The position numbers and the translations under genes are program-made. The notes beneath the pieces are model-generated. The model saw only the letters and a program-made list of their open reading frames with translations, ran no database searches and was not told the origin of the DNA. Shown one piece after another: positions 1 through 7,428 of a stretch of DNA of 33,463 bases (its first letter is position 1; each line of letters opens with the position of its first letter). This DNA comes from Intestinimonas sp052065695 (lineage in GTDB: Bacteria; Bacillota; Clostridia; Oscillospirales; Oscillospiraceae), in the NCBI RefSeq assembly GCF_052065695.1, contig NZ_JBQHTM010000042.1:1-33463 (forward strand), given 5' to 3'.

Positions 1-126
1 CCACCTAAAGGGTAGCGTTTATTTCAGGTGCTGACAATGGCTCTTTTTATTTGCCATTGGGGTGCTCACTTTTTGAGTACCATTTGCTACATTTTCATTT
101 TACCGAAAACAAGGCATCGTGAAGGA

Positions 127-155
127 TTGACTTCTTTCCATAAATCCATCATACT
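127..155 (+). promoter_or_regulatory. Sigma-A-type promoter of the His/Cys-repeat gene
   Basis: TTGACT (127-132) and CATACT (150-155) are separated by 17 bp. A strong AGGAGG ribosome-binding site follows at 187-192, eight bases before the ATG at 201. The rest of 1-126 holds no gene that I can support; it contains a small CAATGGC/GCCATTG hairpin (35-59) of unknown role. Confidence 0.55.
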
Positions 156-200
156 GAAAAGGGTTTTAGCCTTTTCAAGAATAATTAGGAGGTCCTTTCC

Positions 201-593
201 ATGAAACATAACATCCGGAAGCTTGTGGTGGTTCCCGCAGCATTGCTTATGACGGCGGCACTTTCTGTCGGTGCTTTTGCAGCAGACGCATCTGCCGGCT
301 ACTGCACACAGGATCACGACCACAGTATCCACAGCAGCTGTACCTTGGATCACGACCATGCGGCCGATGCCATCTGTACGCTGGAGCATGACCACGCTGT
401 TGACGCCGCCTGCACCTTAAATCATGATCATGCGGTGGACGCAAGCTGCTCTGCGGTCCATGACCACGCCACCCATGCGACCTGCACCAAGACACATGAC
501 CACAGCGGAGATGGAACGACATCCGGGCATCATGGCTCCTCTCACGGAACGAAAACCGGTGGAAGCAGCAGACACGGTGGTTCCCACCACTAA
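201..593 (+). CDS. Secreted Cys/His-rich repeat protein, putative metal binder
   Basis: 130 aa. Residues 1-27 form a signal peptide: basic start, hydrophobic core, and an AFA cleavage motif. The mature part holds six perfect 12-residue repeats of the form C-x3-H-D-H-x5, with Cys at 35, 47, 59, 71, 83 and 95 and His at +4 and +6 in every unit. A short tail rich in His, Gly and Ser follows. No catalytic domain is seen. The regular Cys-His-Asp-His spacing suggests binding of a soft or borderline metal ion (Zn, Cd, Cu, Ni) outside the membrane, which fits the neighbouring Cd/Zn-type efflux genes. Metal binding is inference; I do not recognise a named family. The start is set by AGGAGG eight bases upstream, and a terminator follows directly, so the gene is probably monocistronic. 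Confidence 0.85.
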   Translation: MKHNIRKLVVVPAALLMTAALSVGAFAADASAGYCTQDHDHSIHSSCTLDHDHAADAICTLEHDHAVDAACTLNHDHAVDASCSAVHDHATHATCTKTHDHSGDGTTSGHHGSSHGTKTGGSSRHGGSHH

Positions 594-603
594 GGGAAAA
601 CAA

Positions 604-632
604 ACAGGCGGGCAGCACTGCCCGCCTGTTTT
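604..632 (+). terminator. Rho-independent terminator
   Basis: A perfect 10-bp stem (ACAGGCGGGC / GCCCGCCTGT, 604-613 and 620-629) with a 6-nt loop is followed by TTTT. It sits 10 bases after the stop codon of the repeat-protein gene. Confidence 0.8.
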
Positions 633-673
633 CGTATCAATTATGTTTCATCCAACGAATGTGAGGAGTTTCC

Positions 674-1815
674 ATGAAGTGTTTTAGACGGCTGTTGTCA
701 TGGGACAGTTTCTTTGCGGTCTATTTTCTGGGCTATCTGGCCGCACTATTTTATGTGAGTATTCGCATGGAAAGAGTTTTGGAAGGCTTGTGGGATCTGG
801 GAAGCGTCTGGCCCATATTTGGCGCACAGCTTATATTTACCGCCTTTTATGCCTCTCAGATGAAACGAGTGGACACAAGCCGGATTGCCAGAGCCGTATC
901 AATGGCTGGATACCTTTATTTCTGCTTCTTGCTGTATTCCGTTTGCCTGCTGCTCTGCGCTGATCTTTTGAACTTGCTTGCCGGAGCGTTACTCTCCTGC
1001 CTTATCGACATCCATGTGTTCCTATGGAGCATAGCTTTTATAATTGCCGCAGGCGTAACGCTCTATGGCAGCCTCCACGCTCGGCAGTTCCGCCATGTGT
1101 CCTACACAATACCTTGTGGAGCCCGCTTAGACAACTCTTGCAGGATCGTGCTGTTGAGCGACCTCCCCACATCGGACTATTTGTGGGAACCCGGCATATT
1201 GCAAAAATGGTGGATGAAGTCAATGGATTGCACCCGGAGCTGGTCGTGATCGCCGGGGACATTTTCAATAATGGCTCTGTCGGGGAGTGCTGGGAACTGG
1301 AGAGCATCTGCGGCAGTCTTCAAAACCTCCGGACAACACAGGGCGTATTTGCCGTTCTGGGAAATCATGATCCATCTCCAGCGGACAAGCAGCTTCAAGC
1401 ATTTTTCAAAAACGCCGGGATCCATTTACTTCTGGATGACAGCGTGGAATTACCGGAGATCTGTCTCGTTGGGCGGGATGATCTCTTGCGGAGCGGCGGG
1501 AAGCGTTTGCCGCTGGCTGAACTGCTGGCCTCTGTCACAGGAGATAAACCGGTGGTCGTTATGGATCACAGTCCAGACGGCTTTGAGGAAGCGGCTCAGT
1601 GTGGAGCCAGCATGGTTTTGAGTGGCCACACCCACCGGGGCCAGTTTTTCCCCGTGACCTTGCTCACAAAGCTGTTTCATCCGCCAGGGCATTTCTATGG
1701 GCATACCCAGTTGAGAAACACACATGGCATTATCTCAGCCGGAACTGGTTATTTTCAACTGCCCATCCGTGTCGGAACAGACAGTGAAATCGTCACAATA
1801 GAACTAATACCATAA
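674..1815 (+). pseudogene. Membrane-anchored metallophosphoesterase, frameshifted
   Basis: Two overlapping frames together make one calcineurin-like phosphoesterase of about 379 aa. Frame one (from ATG 674, RBS GAGGAG) encodes about four membrane segments and runs into the first metal-binding motif, where LLSDL should continue as H-I-G but reads P-T-S. Frame two resumes with HIGLFVGTRHIA and carries the rest of the family's metal ligands: GDIFNN, GNHD and SGHTHRGQ. Removing two C from the CCCC run at 1165-1168 restores a continuous protein. As read, the first frame stops near 1249 and the catalytic half has no good start, so the gene is likely inactive, unless the tract is a sequencing error or is phase variable. 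The family includes YkuE/YaeI-like phosphodiesterases; the substrate is unknown. Confidence 0.8.
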
Positions 1816-1824
1816 TTCTATCCA

Positions 1825-2139
1825 CTATTTCTCCGCAAGATGGGACAACCCTGTTTCAATGATCGGCCATATATTCTGCTCAGGCAGAGAATAGAATATC
1901 TGTCTGCCAACCCTGCGCTGTGCCACTATTTTGTGGGCCTTCAAAATGTTCAGCTGGTGGGAAACCGCCGATTGCGTCATCCGTAACCGCTCTGCAAGCT
2001 CCGTCACGCAAGTTTCCTGCTCATGGAGGATAGCAATCAGTCGGATGCGGGTGGGGTCGCCCAACACACGGAAAAAATCTGCCATCGCCGGCACAAACTT
2101 AGGATCGCAAGGGCAGTGATGTTCCTTCTGATGATTCAT
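1825..2139 (-). CDS. ArsR/SmtB-family metal-responsive repressor
   Basis: 104 aa, a winged-helix ArsR-family DNA-binding protein. Recognisable features are FFRVLGDPTRIRLIAIL, the helix-turn-helix around MTQSAVSHQLNILK, and a wing ending in IFYSLP. The N-terminus begins with a His/Cys cluster (HHCPCD), and one more Cys (ETCV) precedes the recognition helix. In CadC such N-terminal Cys plus helix-3 Cys residues bind Cd/Pb/Zn, so a thiol metal site is plausible. The gene lies downstream of the P-type ATPase in the same direction, and a strong hairpin (2153-2190) sits between them. The ATG at 2139 has no clear ribosome-binding site; a longer start overlapping the ATPase end is possible. It converges with the phosphoesterase remnant. 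Confidence 0.8.
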   Translation of the reverse strand: MNHQKEHHCPCDPKFVPAMADFFRVLGDPTRIRLIAILHEQETCVTELAERLRMTQSAVSHQLNILKAHKIVAQRRVGRQIFYSLPEQNIWPIIETGLSHLAEK

Positions 2140-2152
2140 TTGATGGTTGATG

Positions 2153-2190
2153 GAAAGGGCGCGGCCAAAGTAGTGGCCCGCGCCCTTTCT
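2153..2190. terminator. Strong hairpin between ATPase and arsR, terminator-like on the plus strand
   Basis: A 12-bp stem (GAAAGGGCGCGG against CCGCGCCCTTTC) is followed on the plus strand by TCTCCTTTTT. On the minus strand it falls in the leader of the ArsR gene, just before its start, without a U-run. It may separate the two genes or modulate arsR expression. Confidence 0.5.
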
Positions 2191-2197
2191 CTCCTTT

Positions 2198-4081
2198 TTA
2201 CAGATTATGAACCCGCAGGGCTCTAATCGCATTCAAGACCGCGATCACGGTGACGCCCACATCGGCAAAAATCGCCATCCACATATTGGCCCGGCCTATC
2301 GCACCCAGAGCAAGGCAGATAAACTTGACCACCAGAGCCAGAGTGATGTTCTGATAGACGATGGAGATGCACTTCCGGGAGATCTTGATGCCCTTTGCGA
2401 TTTTCATGGGGTCATCATCCATCAGAACCACATCCGCCGCCTCAATAGCCGCATCAGAGCCCATAGCGCCCATGGCGATGCCGATGTCCGCCCGCCCCAG
2501 CACGGGGGCGTCGTTGATGCCGTCGCCCACAAAGGCCAGCTTCGCCTTCGGCGGCTTTGCGGCCAGCAGCTTCTCCACTTGGGTCACCTTGTCGCCGGGG
2601 AGCAACTCGCTGTGAACCTCGTCCACGCCCAAATCGGCTGCCACACGGTCCGCCACCCGCTTGGCATCGCCGGTGAGCATGACGGTCTTTTCCACTCCGG
2701 CCTTTTTCAGTGCGGAGATAGCTGCCTTGGAGTTGGGCTTCTCGATGTCGGAGATCAGGATGTGTCCGGCGTATTCGCCGTTGATGGCCACATGGATGAT
2801 GGTGCCAACCGAGCTGCAATCCGCATAGGGGATGGCCAGACGCTGCATCAGCTTCGCATTGCCGGCGGCAACCTCAACGCCGTCCACCTTGGCGATCAGT
2901 CCATGACCGCTGATCTCCTCGATATCGGTCACACGGCTGCGGTCGATTTCTTTCCCGTAGGCTCTCTGCAGGCTCTTGCTGATGGGATGGGAGGAGGAAC
3001 ACTCGGCCAACGCCGCGTATTCCAGCAGCTTTTCTTCCTCCATGGTGTTGTGGTGGATGCCGTTGACCTCAAACACGCCCTGAGTCAGAGTGCCGGTCTT
3101 GTCAAACACCACCACCTTGGTCTGGGACAGGGTCTCCATATAGTTGGAGCCCTTGATCAGAACGCCCTCCTTGCTGGCGCCGCCAATACCGGCGAAGAAG
3201 CTGAGGGGAACGCTGACCACCAGAGCGCAGGGGCAGCTGATGACCAGGAAGGTCAGGGCGCTATAGATCCAGTTAGCCCAGTTAGCGGGATTGCCCATCA
3301 GCATATTTCCGATGGGGGGCAGCACCGCCAACAGCAACGCGGCGATACAGACCAACGGCGTGTAGACCTTGGCGAACTTGGAGATAAAGTCCTCCGACTT
3401 GGATTTCCGGGAGCTGGATTCCTCTACCAGTTCCAGAATCTTGGATACAGTAGACTCACCAAACTCCTTGGTGGTTCGGATCTTCAGAACACCGGTCATA
3501 TTGATGCAGCCGCTGATGACCTCGTCATCCACAGCGGCCTCACGGGGCAGACTTTCACCAGTCAGTGCGGAGGTGTTCAAGGCGGAATTACCCTCAATGA
3601 TGATGCCGTCAATGGGGACTTTTTCGCCGGGCTGCACCACGATCACAGTGCCGATCTCCACTTCGTCCGGATCTACCTTTTCCAGCTGTCCGTTCCGCTC
3701 AATATTGGCGTAGTCCGGTCGAATGTCCATGAGAGCGGTAATGTTTCTACGGCTCTTTCCTACGGCATAGCTCTGGAACAGCTCACCCACCTGATAGAAC
3801 AGCATGACGGCGATGGCCTCGTTGTAGTCGCCGCTCTTTTCATAGATGGCCAGTGCGATGGCGCCGATGGTGGCCACCGCCATCAGAAAGTTTTCGTCAA
3901 ACACCTGGCCGTTCAGGATGCCCTTCACGGCCTTCCTCAAAATGTCATAGCCGATAATTAGGTAAGCGGCCATATAAAGCGCCGTTGAGAGTCCCATGGG
4001 CAGCGCCAGGAAATTCAACGCAATCATCATTGCCGCCGCAATCAAGATGCGTACCAGCATGATCGTTTGCTTTTTTGTCAC
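2198..4081 (-). CDS. cadA-like: P1B-type heavy-metal-translocating ATPase (Cd/Zn/Pb type)
   Basis: 627 aa. It pumps divalent soft-metal ions out across the membrane using ATP. Visible motifs in order: the actuator TGES, the membrane metal site SCPCAL, phosphorylation site DKTGTLT, the HP motif in SSSHPIS, nucleotide-binding GDGINDAP, and a last membrane helix DVGVTVIAVLNAIRAL, whose Asp is typical of the Zn/Cd/Pb group rather than the copper group. It lacks the usual N-terminal HMA domain: the protein starts almost directly in the first membrane helix. The missing domain is supplied by the separate gene just upstream (4178-4396). GTG start at 4081 with GGGGG seven bases upstream. A perfect palindrome at 4104-4117 lies in its promoter region. 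Confidence 0.93.
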   Translation of the reverse strand: MTKKQTIMLVRILIAAAMMIALNFLALPMGLSTALYMAAYLIIGYDILRKAVKGILNGQVFDENFLMAVATIGAIALAIYEKSGDYNEAIAVMLFYQVGELFQSYAVGKSRRNITALMDIRPDYANIERNGQLEKVDPDEVEIGTVIVVQPGEKVPIDGIIIEGNSALNTSALTGESLPREAAVDDEVISGCINMTGVLKIRTTKEFGESTVSKILELVEESSSRKSKSEDFISKFAKVYTPLVCIAALLLAVLPPIGNMLMGNPANWANWIYSALTFLVISCPCALVVSVPLSFFAGIGGASKEGVLIKGSNYMETLSQTKVVVFDKTGTLTQGVFEVNGIHHNTMEEEKLLEYAALAECSSSHPISKSLQRAYGKEIDRSRVTDIEEISGHGLIAKVDGVEVAAGNAKLMQRLAIPYADCSSVGTIIHVAINGEYAGHILISDIEKPNSKAAISALKKAGVEKTVMLTGDAKRVADRVAADLGVDEVHSELLPGDKVTQVEKLLAAKPPKAKLAFVGDGINDAPVLGRADIGIAMGAMGSDAAIEAADVVLMDDDPMKIAKGIKISRKCISIVYQNITLALVVKFICLALGAIGRANMWMAIFADVGVTVIAVLNAIRALRVHNL

Positions 4082-4103
4082 GGTATAACCCCCTTTAATT
4101 TAT

Positions 4104-4117
4104 TGATTGCTCAATCA
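4104..4117. promoter_or_regulatory. Palindromic operator-like site before the ATPase gene
   Basis: TGATTG-CT-CAATCA, two perfect 6-bp half sites in AT-rich DNA between the HMA gene and the ATPase gene. Its half sites resemble those of the longer palindrome at 4428-4453, so one ArsR-type repressor may act at both. Inference from symmetry and position. Confidence 0.5.
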
Positions 4118-4139
4118 TTTAATACTTTCTGTGAAAGAC

Positions 4140-4170
4140 GCGCCCCTTTCGCCTGATGCGTCCGGGGCGC
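4140..4170 (-). terminator. Hairpin after the HMA gene
   Basis: A perfect 7-bp GC stem (GCGCCCC / GGGGCGC) just past the HMA stop codon. On the minus strand it is followed by GTCTTTCAC, a weak U-run. It could attenuate read-through into the ATPase gene. Confidence 0.4.
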
Positions 4171-4177
4171 TTGCGGG

Positions 4178-4396
4178 TCAAAGTTCAATCTCGCAGTCAG
4201 GCTCCACCTTCTTGCAGGCTTTCAGGACTGCCTGCATGACCTCCTTCGGCTCCTGGCCATCCTGAAACTCCACGATCATCTTCTGGGTCATGAAGTTAAC
4301 GGTGGCGGCGGCGACGCCGGGGGTCTTTCTGGCGGCGTCCTCCATCAGATTGGCGCAGTTGGCGCAGTCAACTTCGATCTTATAGGTCTTTTTCAT
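4178..4396 (-). CDS. Stand-alone HMA (heavy-metal-associated) domain protein
   Basis: 72 aa, a single ferredoxin-like HMA domain. It begins KKTYKIEVDCANCAN, where DCANCA is the variant metal-binding loop typical of the N-terminal domain of CadA-type Cd/Zn ATPases rather than the GMTCxxC of copper chaperones. It ends with an acidic, Cys-containing tail (EPDCEIEL). The neighbouring ATPase lacks this domain, so the two genes look like a split version of CadA, with this protein either docking on the pump or delivering metal to it. ATG 4396 has GGAG eight bases upstream. The gene is divergent from the ArsR gene at 4565. Confidence 0.88.
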   Translation of the reverse strand: MKKTYKIEVDCANCANLMEDAARKTPGVAAATVNFMTQKMIVEFQDGQEPKEVMQAVLKACKKVEPDCEIEL

Positions 4397-4427
4397 CGGA
4401 ATAGCTCCTCTCGAAATTGTTGGATTT

Positions 4428-4453
4428 ATCAATCAAGCACTTGTTTAATTGAT
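4428..4453. promoter_or_regulatory. ArsR-type operator in the divergent promoter region
   Basis: A 26-bp imperfect palindrome: ATCAATCAAGCA on one side and, read from the other strand, ATCAATTAAACA. It lies between the HMA gene and the divergent ArsR gene and overlaps the -35 of the plus promoter, as expected for ArsR/SmtB-family repressor sites. Confidence 0.6.
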
Positions 4454-4469
4454 GTGATTGTAGTATGAT
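4441..4469 (+). promoter_or_regulatory. Promoter of the arsR-araC operon
   Basis: TTGTTT (4441-4446) and TATGAT (4464-4469) with a 17-bp spacer. The -35 lies inside the 4428-4453 palindrome, which suggests autorepression. Confidence 0.6.
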
Positions 4470-4564
4470 GGATTCGCGGCGGGAAGTCAATGCCTTACGC
4501 TGCCTTTCTTCCAAACCGGCAAAAAGCATTTCCAAAACGGACAATTTTCAAGGAGGGATATGTG

Positions 4565-4930
4565 ATGTCTGACTTGCAGCTCCCCCATCACCACGGCGAG
4601 GGACAGAATACGGAGTTTTTGAAGGCGCAGTTGGCAAAGCCGGAAACATTCCAGACCGTTGCCGGGACATTCAAGCTTTTGGATGATTCCAGCCGGCTGC
4701 GGATCTTCTGGCTGCTGTGTCACTGCGAGGAGTGCGTCATCAACATCTCCGCTATGGTGGAGATGACAAGCCCTGCTGTGTCCCACCATCTGCGGCAGTT
4801 AAAAGACCGTGGATTGATTGTCAGTCGCCGTGAGGGGAAAGAGGTCTACTATAAAGCGGCGGAGACGGAGCAGAGCGTTTTGCTCCATCAGGTCATCGAG
4901 AAGATCATGAAGATATCCTGCCCGGATTAG
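4565..4930 (+). CDS. ArsR/SmtB-family repressor, divergent from the HMA gene
   Basis: 121 aa. The winged helix-turn-helix includes SSRLRIFWLL, the recognition region MTSPAVSHHLRQLK, and a wing with EVYYKA. A Cys-rich stretch just before the recognition helix (LLCHCEECVIN) and an N-terminal His cluster (PHHHGEG) are possible metal ligands, corresponding to the helix-3 site of CadC/ArsR. It is the likely repressor of the HMA and ATPase genes, given the palindromes in both upstream regions. The start chosen at 4565 has AGGAGGGA upstream; an earlier ATG at 4490 lacks a ribosome-binding site. An AraC-family gene follows after 25 bases in the same operon. Confidence 0.87.
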   Translation: MSDLQLPHHHGEGQNTEFLKAQLAKPETFQTVAGTFKLLDDSSRLRIFWLLCHCEECVINISAMVEMTSPAVSHHLRQLKDRGLIVSRREGKEVYYKAAETEQSVLLHQVIEKIMKISCPD

Positions 4931-4955
4931 GCAGGAGGAAAACGGAGGGATCGGC

Positions 4956-5969
4956 TTGTATCATCAGCATCTTCCAAAAATTCAAACTGCATTGGCTGAT
5001 GTTCCGGACGGCCTGCTTCTGGAGGAGCATCATCCCGTTGCAGACGGGAAAGGTGGTGTGAGGCACACGGAGGCCATTCCAGGAGGAAAAGGACAAAAAA
5101 CCTCTTGGGAAGTATTCCCCGGCTGTACCCTTGTTTTTCAGGACTTTCTGGCGGGGCAGGTTTCCTGCCAGCATGGAGCGGAGCGCGACCTTCTGGAGAT
5201 CAACTACTGCCGCTACGGGCGTGTTGGCTGGAACATGAAAGACGGCAGTTCGATTTACCTTGGCCCCGGCGATTTTTCCCTGCACACCAGACAGCTCTGC
5301 GCCGGTTCGGTCATGACATTCCCAGTGGGGCACTATGAGGGGCTGGCCATCTGGCTGGATCTGTCCAAATTTGATATGGCTCTGCCTGACTTCCTTGGCG
5401 GAACAGGCGTGACCGCACAGGCATTGGCAGAAAAGTTCTGTGCCGGAGGGACATCTGCGACGCTTACGGGAAACGAGAAAACAGAGCCTATTTTCGGCGG
5501 TTTCTATGGGCAGCCGGAACCGCTTCAGCAGGCGTATTTCCGTTTGAAGGTCATGGAACTGCTGCTCCATCTCAGTGCGGTTTCTTTATCACCCAAACGG
5601 GAAGCGGACAAATACCAGACGGAGCAGGTGGAGATCGCCCGCAGCGTCCACGATTATATTTTGCAGCACATGGAGCAGCGGGTCACCATTCAGGAGCTGT
5701 CTCAGCGGTATCTGATCAACCCCACCACATTGAAAGCTGTGTTCAAGGCGGTTTATGGCGATTCCCTTGCCGCCCACATGAATGAACACCGAATGGAGAA
5801 AGCGGCCCTGCTGCTGACGCAGACCAAGGATAGTATCGCCCAAATTGCCCAAGCTGTGGGCTACGAGAGCCAGAGCCGCTTTTCCGTGGTATTCCGGGAA
5901 ACCTATGAGATGTCACCCCTGGAATATCGGAAATTGCATGGGAAAAGCCGAATCGATGGGAACAAATAA
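4956..5969 (+). CDS. AraC-family transcriptional regulator
   Basis: 337 aa. The C-terminal third (about residues 225-332) is an AraC/XylS double helix-turn-helix: QRVTIQELSQRYLINPTTLK is the first HTH and SIAQIAQAVGYESQSRFSVVFR the second, ending in the usual SPLEYRK. The N-terminal part is a cupin-like sensing domain with no obvious signature. TTG start at 4956, supported by GGAGGG six bases upstream. It is co-transcribed with the ArsR gene, an unusual pairing because metal-efflux operons rarely include AraC regulators. Its target and ligand are unknown. Confidence 0.85.
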   Translation: MYHQHLPKIQTALADVPDGLLLEEHHPVADGKGGVRHTEAIPGGKGQKTSWEVFPGCTLVFQDFLAGQVSCQHGAERDLLEINYCRYGRVGWNMKDGSSIYLGPGDFSLHTRQLCAGSVMTFPVGHYEGLAIWLDLSKFDMALPDFLGGTGVTAQALAEKFCAGGTSATLTGNEKTEPIFGGFYGQPEPLQQAYFRLKVMELLLHLSAVSLSPKREADKYQTEQVEIARSVHDYILQHMEQRVTIQELSQRYLINPTTLKAVFKAVYGDSLAAHMNEHRMEKAALLLTQTKDSIAQIAQAVGYESQSRFSVVFRETYEMSPLEYRKLHGKSRIDGNK

Positions 5970-5973
5970 AGAA

Positions 5974-6004
5974 GCGGCGGGCCAGTTCAAAACCGGCCTG
6001 CCGC
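5974..6004. terminator. Hairpin between convergent araC-type and kinase genes
   Basis: GCGGCGGGCC pairs with GGCCTGCCGC around an 11-nt loop, in the 40-bp gap between converging stop codons. It is probably a bidirectional terminator, although the U-runs are weak. Confidence 0.55.
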
Positions 6005-6009
6005 TCTCG

Positions 6010-7413
6010 TTATACGCTTTGCAGCGGAATGCAAATGGTAAACTTTGAGCCTTTCCCGATGACGCTCTCTGCCGTGATGGTTCCCCCATGTGCCTCAACG
6101 ATGGACTTTGTAATAGCCAGCCCGATCCCCATGCCGCCGGTCTGCTGGCTTCTGGATGGGTCTACCCGGTAAAACCGCTCGAACAGCTGAGAAAGGTGCT
6201 CCTCTGGAATGCCTTCGCCCGTATCCGACACAGATAACTGGATCAAGTCTTTTTCCTGCCGGCCTTCCAGCCGGACGATCCCGCTCTCCGGCGTGGCCCG
6301 CAGCGCATTGGAGACAAGGTTGGTCAAACATTGCTTGATGCGATCCTGATCGCATACCATGGCAAGTCCTTCTGGAGTGGTATCTAACTCAAAGGCGACC
6401 CCTTTGTTCTGAAATCTGGCAAGAAAATCAAGGCGAATGTCCTCTAACAATTCCGCAACAGACATTGGTTCCAGATGTAGTATGATCTGTCCGCTTTCCA
6501 GATTGGACAATTCCTGAAGCTGCTCCACCAGCCGTGTCAGCCGCAAAATCTCCTCCCGATAGCCCTGAAACAGCTCCGGGGACGGCTCCCATATCCCGTC
6601 GATGACCGCCTCCACATGGCTTTGCAGATTGGTTAGTGGTGTTCTCAGCTCATGGGCCACATCCGCAGTCATCCGGCGCTTTTGCTGTTCCCTCAGTTTT
6701 AGCGTTTCAGACATCTCGTTGACCGACTGCATGAGGGACGCCAGCTCTTTGGTTTTCGTCTTTGTTTCAATTTTTCGCCCATAGTCCCCCTCCGCGATAC
6801 TGCGGGTCACCTCGACTGTCGCCGAGATCGGTCGGGCGATGCGTCTGGCCGCAAAGAAGGCAAGCACCATGGCCACAAGCAGAAAAGCAATACCCAGCCC
6901 CAGCGTTACTCGATTGAGCGTATTCAGTAATATCAATGCGTCATCGTCCAACGCATAGGGACCGTAATATCCAACCGTCAGATAGCCCGTCAGCGTTCCA
7001 TCGCTGGAGAGATCGTATGTGGTTTCTGAATAAGCACCGTTAAAAGAGGGATAGCGGCTGTGCATATTCTCCTCTGCATGCTGCAGTGCGATTTGGCACT
7101 CTTGTGCTTTATGTATGGAGATATCCCAGTCCACCTCTCCGTTGCGCGTCTGCACATGGACAATCAGGCCGTTTTGCAGCGCCGCATTACCGATCACCTC
7201 TACTGCGTCAATGTTATAGCTTTGGCTTTCTGGCAGGTACTGCTCCTCGACCTGCTCAATGATCTGCTGTATCTGGCGCTGGCGTTGGTCGTTGGCATAG
7301 TGCGCAAACAGGTTGTCCAGAGTCAGGTTAAACAGGAGCGTCATTGCGCCAAGAGAGAATATTAGCAGGGCGGAGAAGTAAACAGTCAACTTCGCCTTCA
7401 GGGAATGTACCAT
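6010..7413 (-). CDS. Sensor histidine kinase, BaeS-like membrane architecture
   Basis: 467 aa. An N-terminal membrane helix (about 10-30), an extracellular sensor of about 130 residues, a second helix (LGIAFLLVAMVLAFF), HAMP, a dimerisation/phospho-acceptor domain with ADVAHELRTPL (His at the phosphorylation site), and an ATPase domain with N box (NLVSNALRA), G1 (DTGEGIP), F box (LFERFYR) and G2 (GGMGIGLAI). All catalytic boxes look intact. It lies 15 bases downstream of its response regulator and is transcribed with it. The extracellular domain has no Cys/His metal cluster, so nothing in the sequence ties it to metals. ATG 7413 with GGGAGGGAG upstream. Signal unknown; envelope stress or peptides are possible by analogy. 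Confidence 0.92.
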   Translation of the reverse strand: MVHSLKAKLTVYFSALLIFSLGAMTLLFNLTLDNLFAHYANDQRQRQIQQIIEQVEEQYLPESQSYNIDAVEVIGNAALQNGLIVHVQTRNGEVDWDISIHKAQECQIALQHAEENMHSRYPSFNGAYSETTYDLSSDGTLTGYLTVGYYGPYALDDDALILLNTLNRVTLGLGIAFLLVAMVLAFFAARRIARPISATVEVTRSIAEGDYGRKIETKTKTKELASLMQSVNEMSETLKLREQQKRRMTADVAHELRTPLTNLQSHVEAVIDGIWEPSPELFQGYREEILRLTRLVEQLQELSNLESGQIILHLEPMSVAELLEDIRLDFLARFQNKGVAFELDTTPEGLAMVCDQDRIKQCLTNLVSNALRATPESGIVRLEGRQEKDLIQLSVSDTGEGIPEEHLSQLFERFYRVDPSRSQQTGGMGIGLAITKSIVEAHGGTITAESVIGKGSKFTICIPLQSV

Positions 7414-7428
7414 TTGCTCTCCCTCCCA

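Noticed and set aside
303..518. A DNA-level tandem repeat or CRISPR-like array in the His/Cys gene
   Set aside because: The 36-nt units are diverged at the DNA level but keep the protein motif, so selection is on the protein; no spacers are present.
2207..3961. A long open frame (584 codons) on the plus strand, antisense to the P-type ATPase
   Set aside because: It is the mirror of a well-supported ATPase gene on the minus strand; its protein is low-complexity (His/Asp/Gly-rich) with no domain, as expected from GC-biased codons read backwards.
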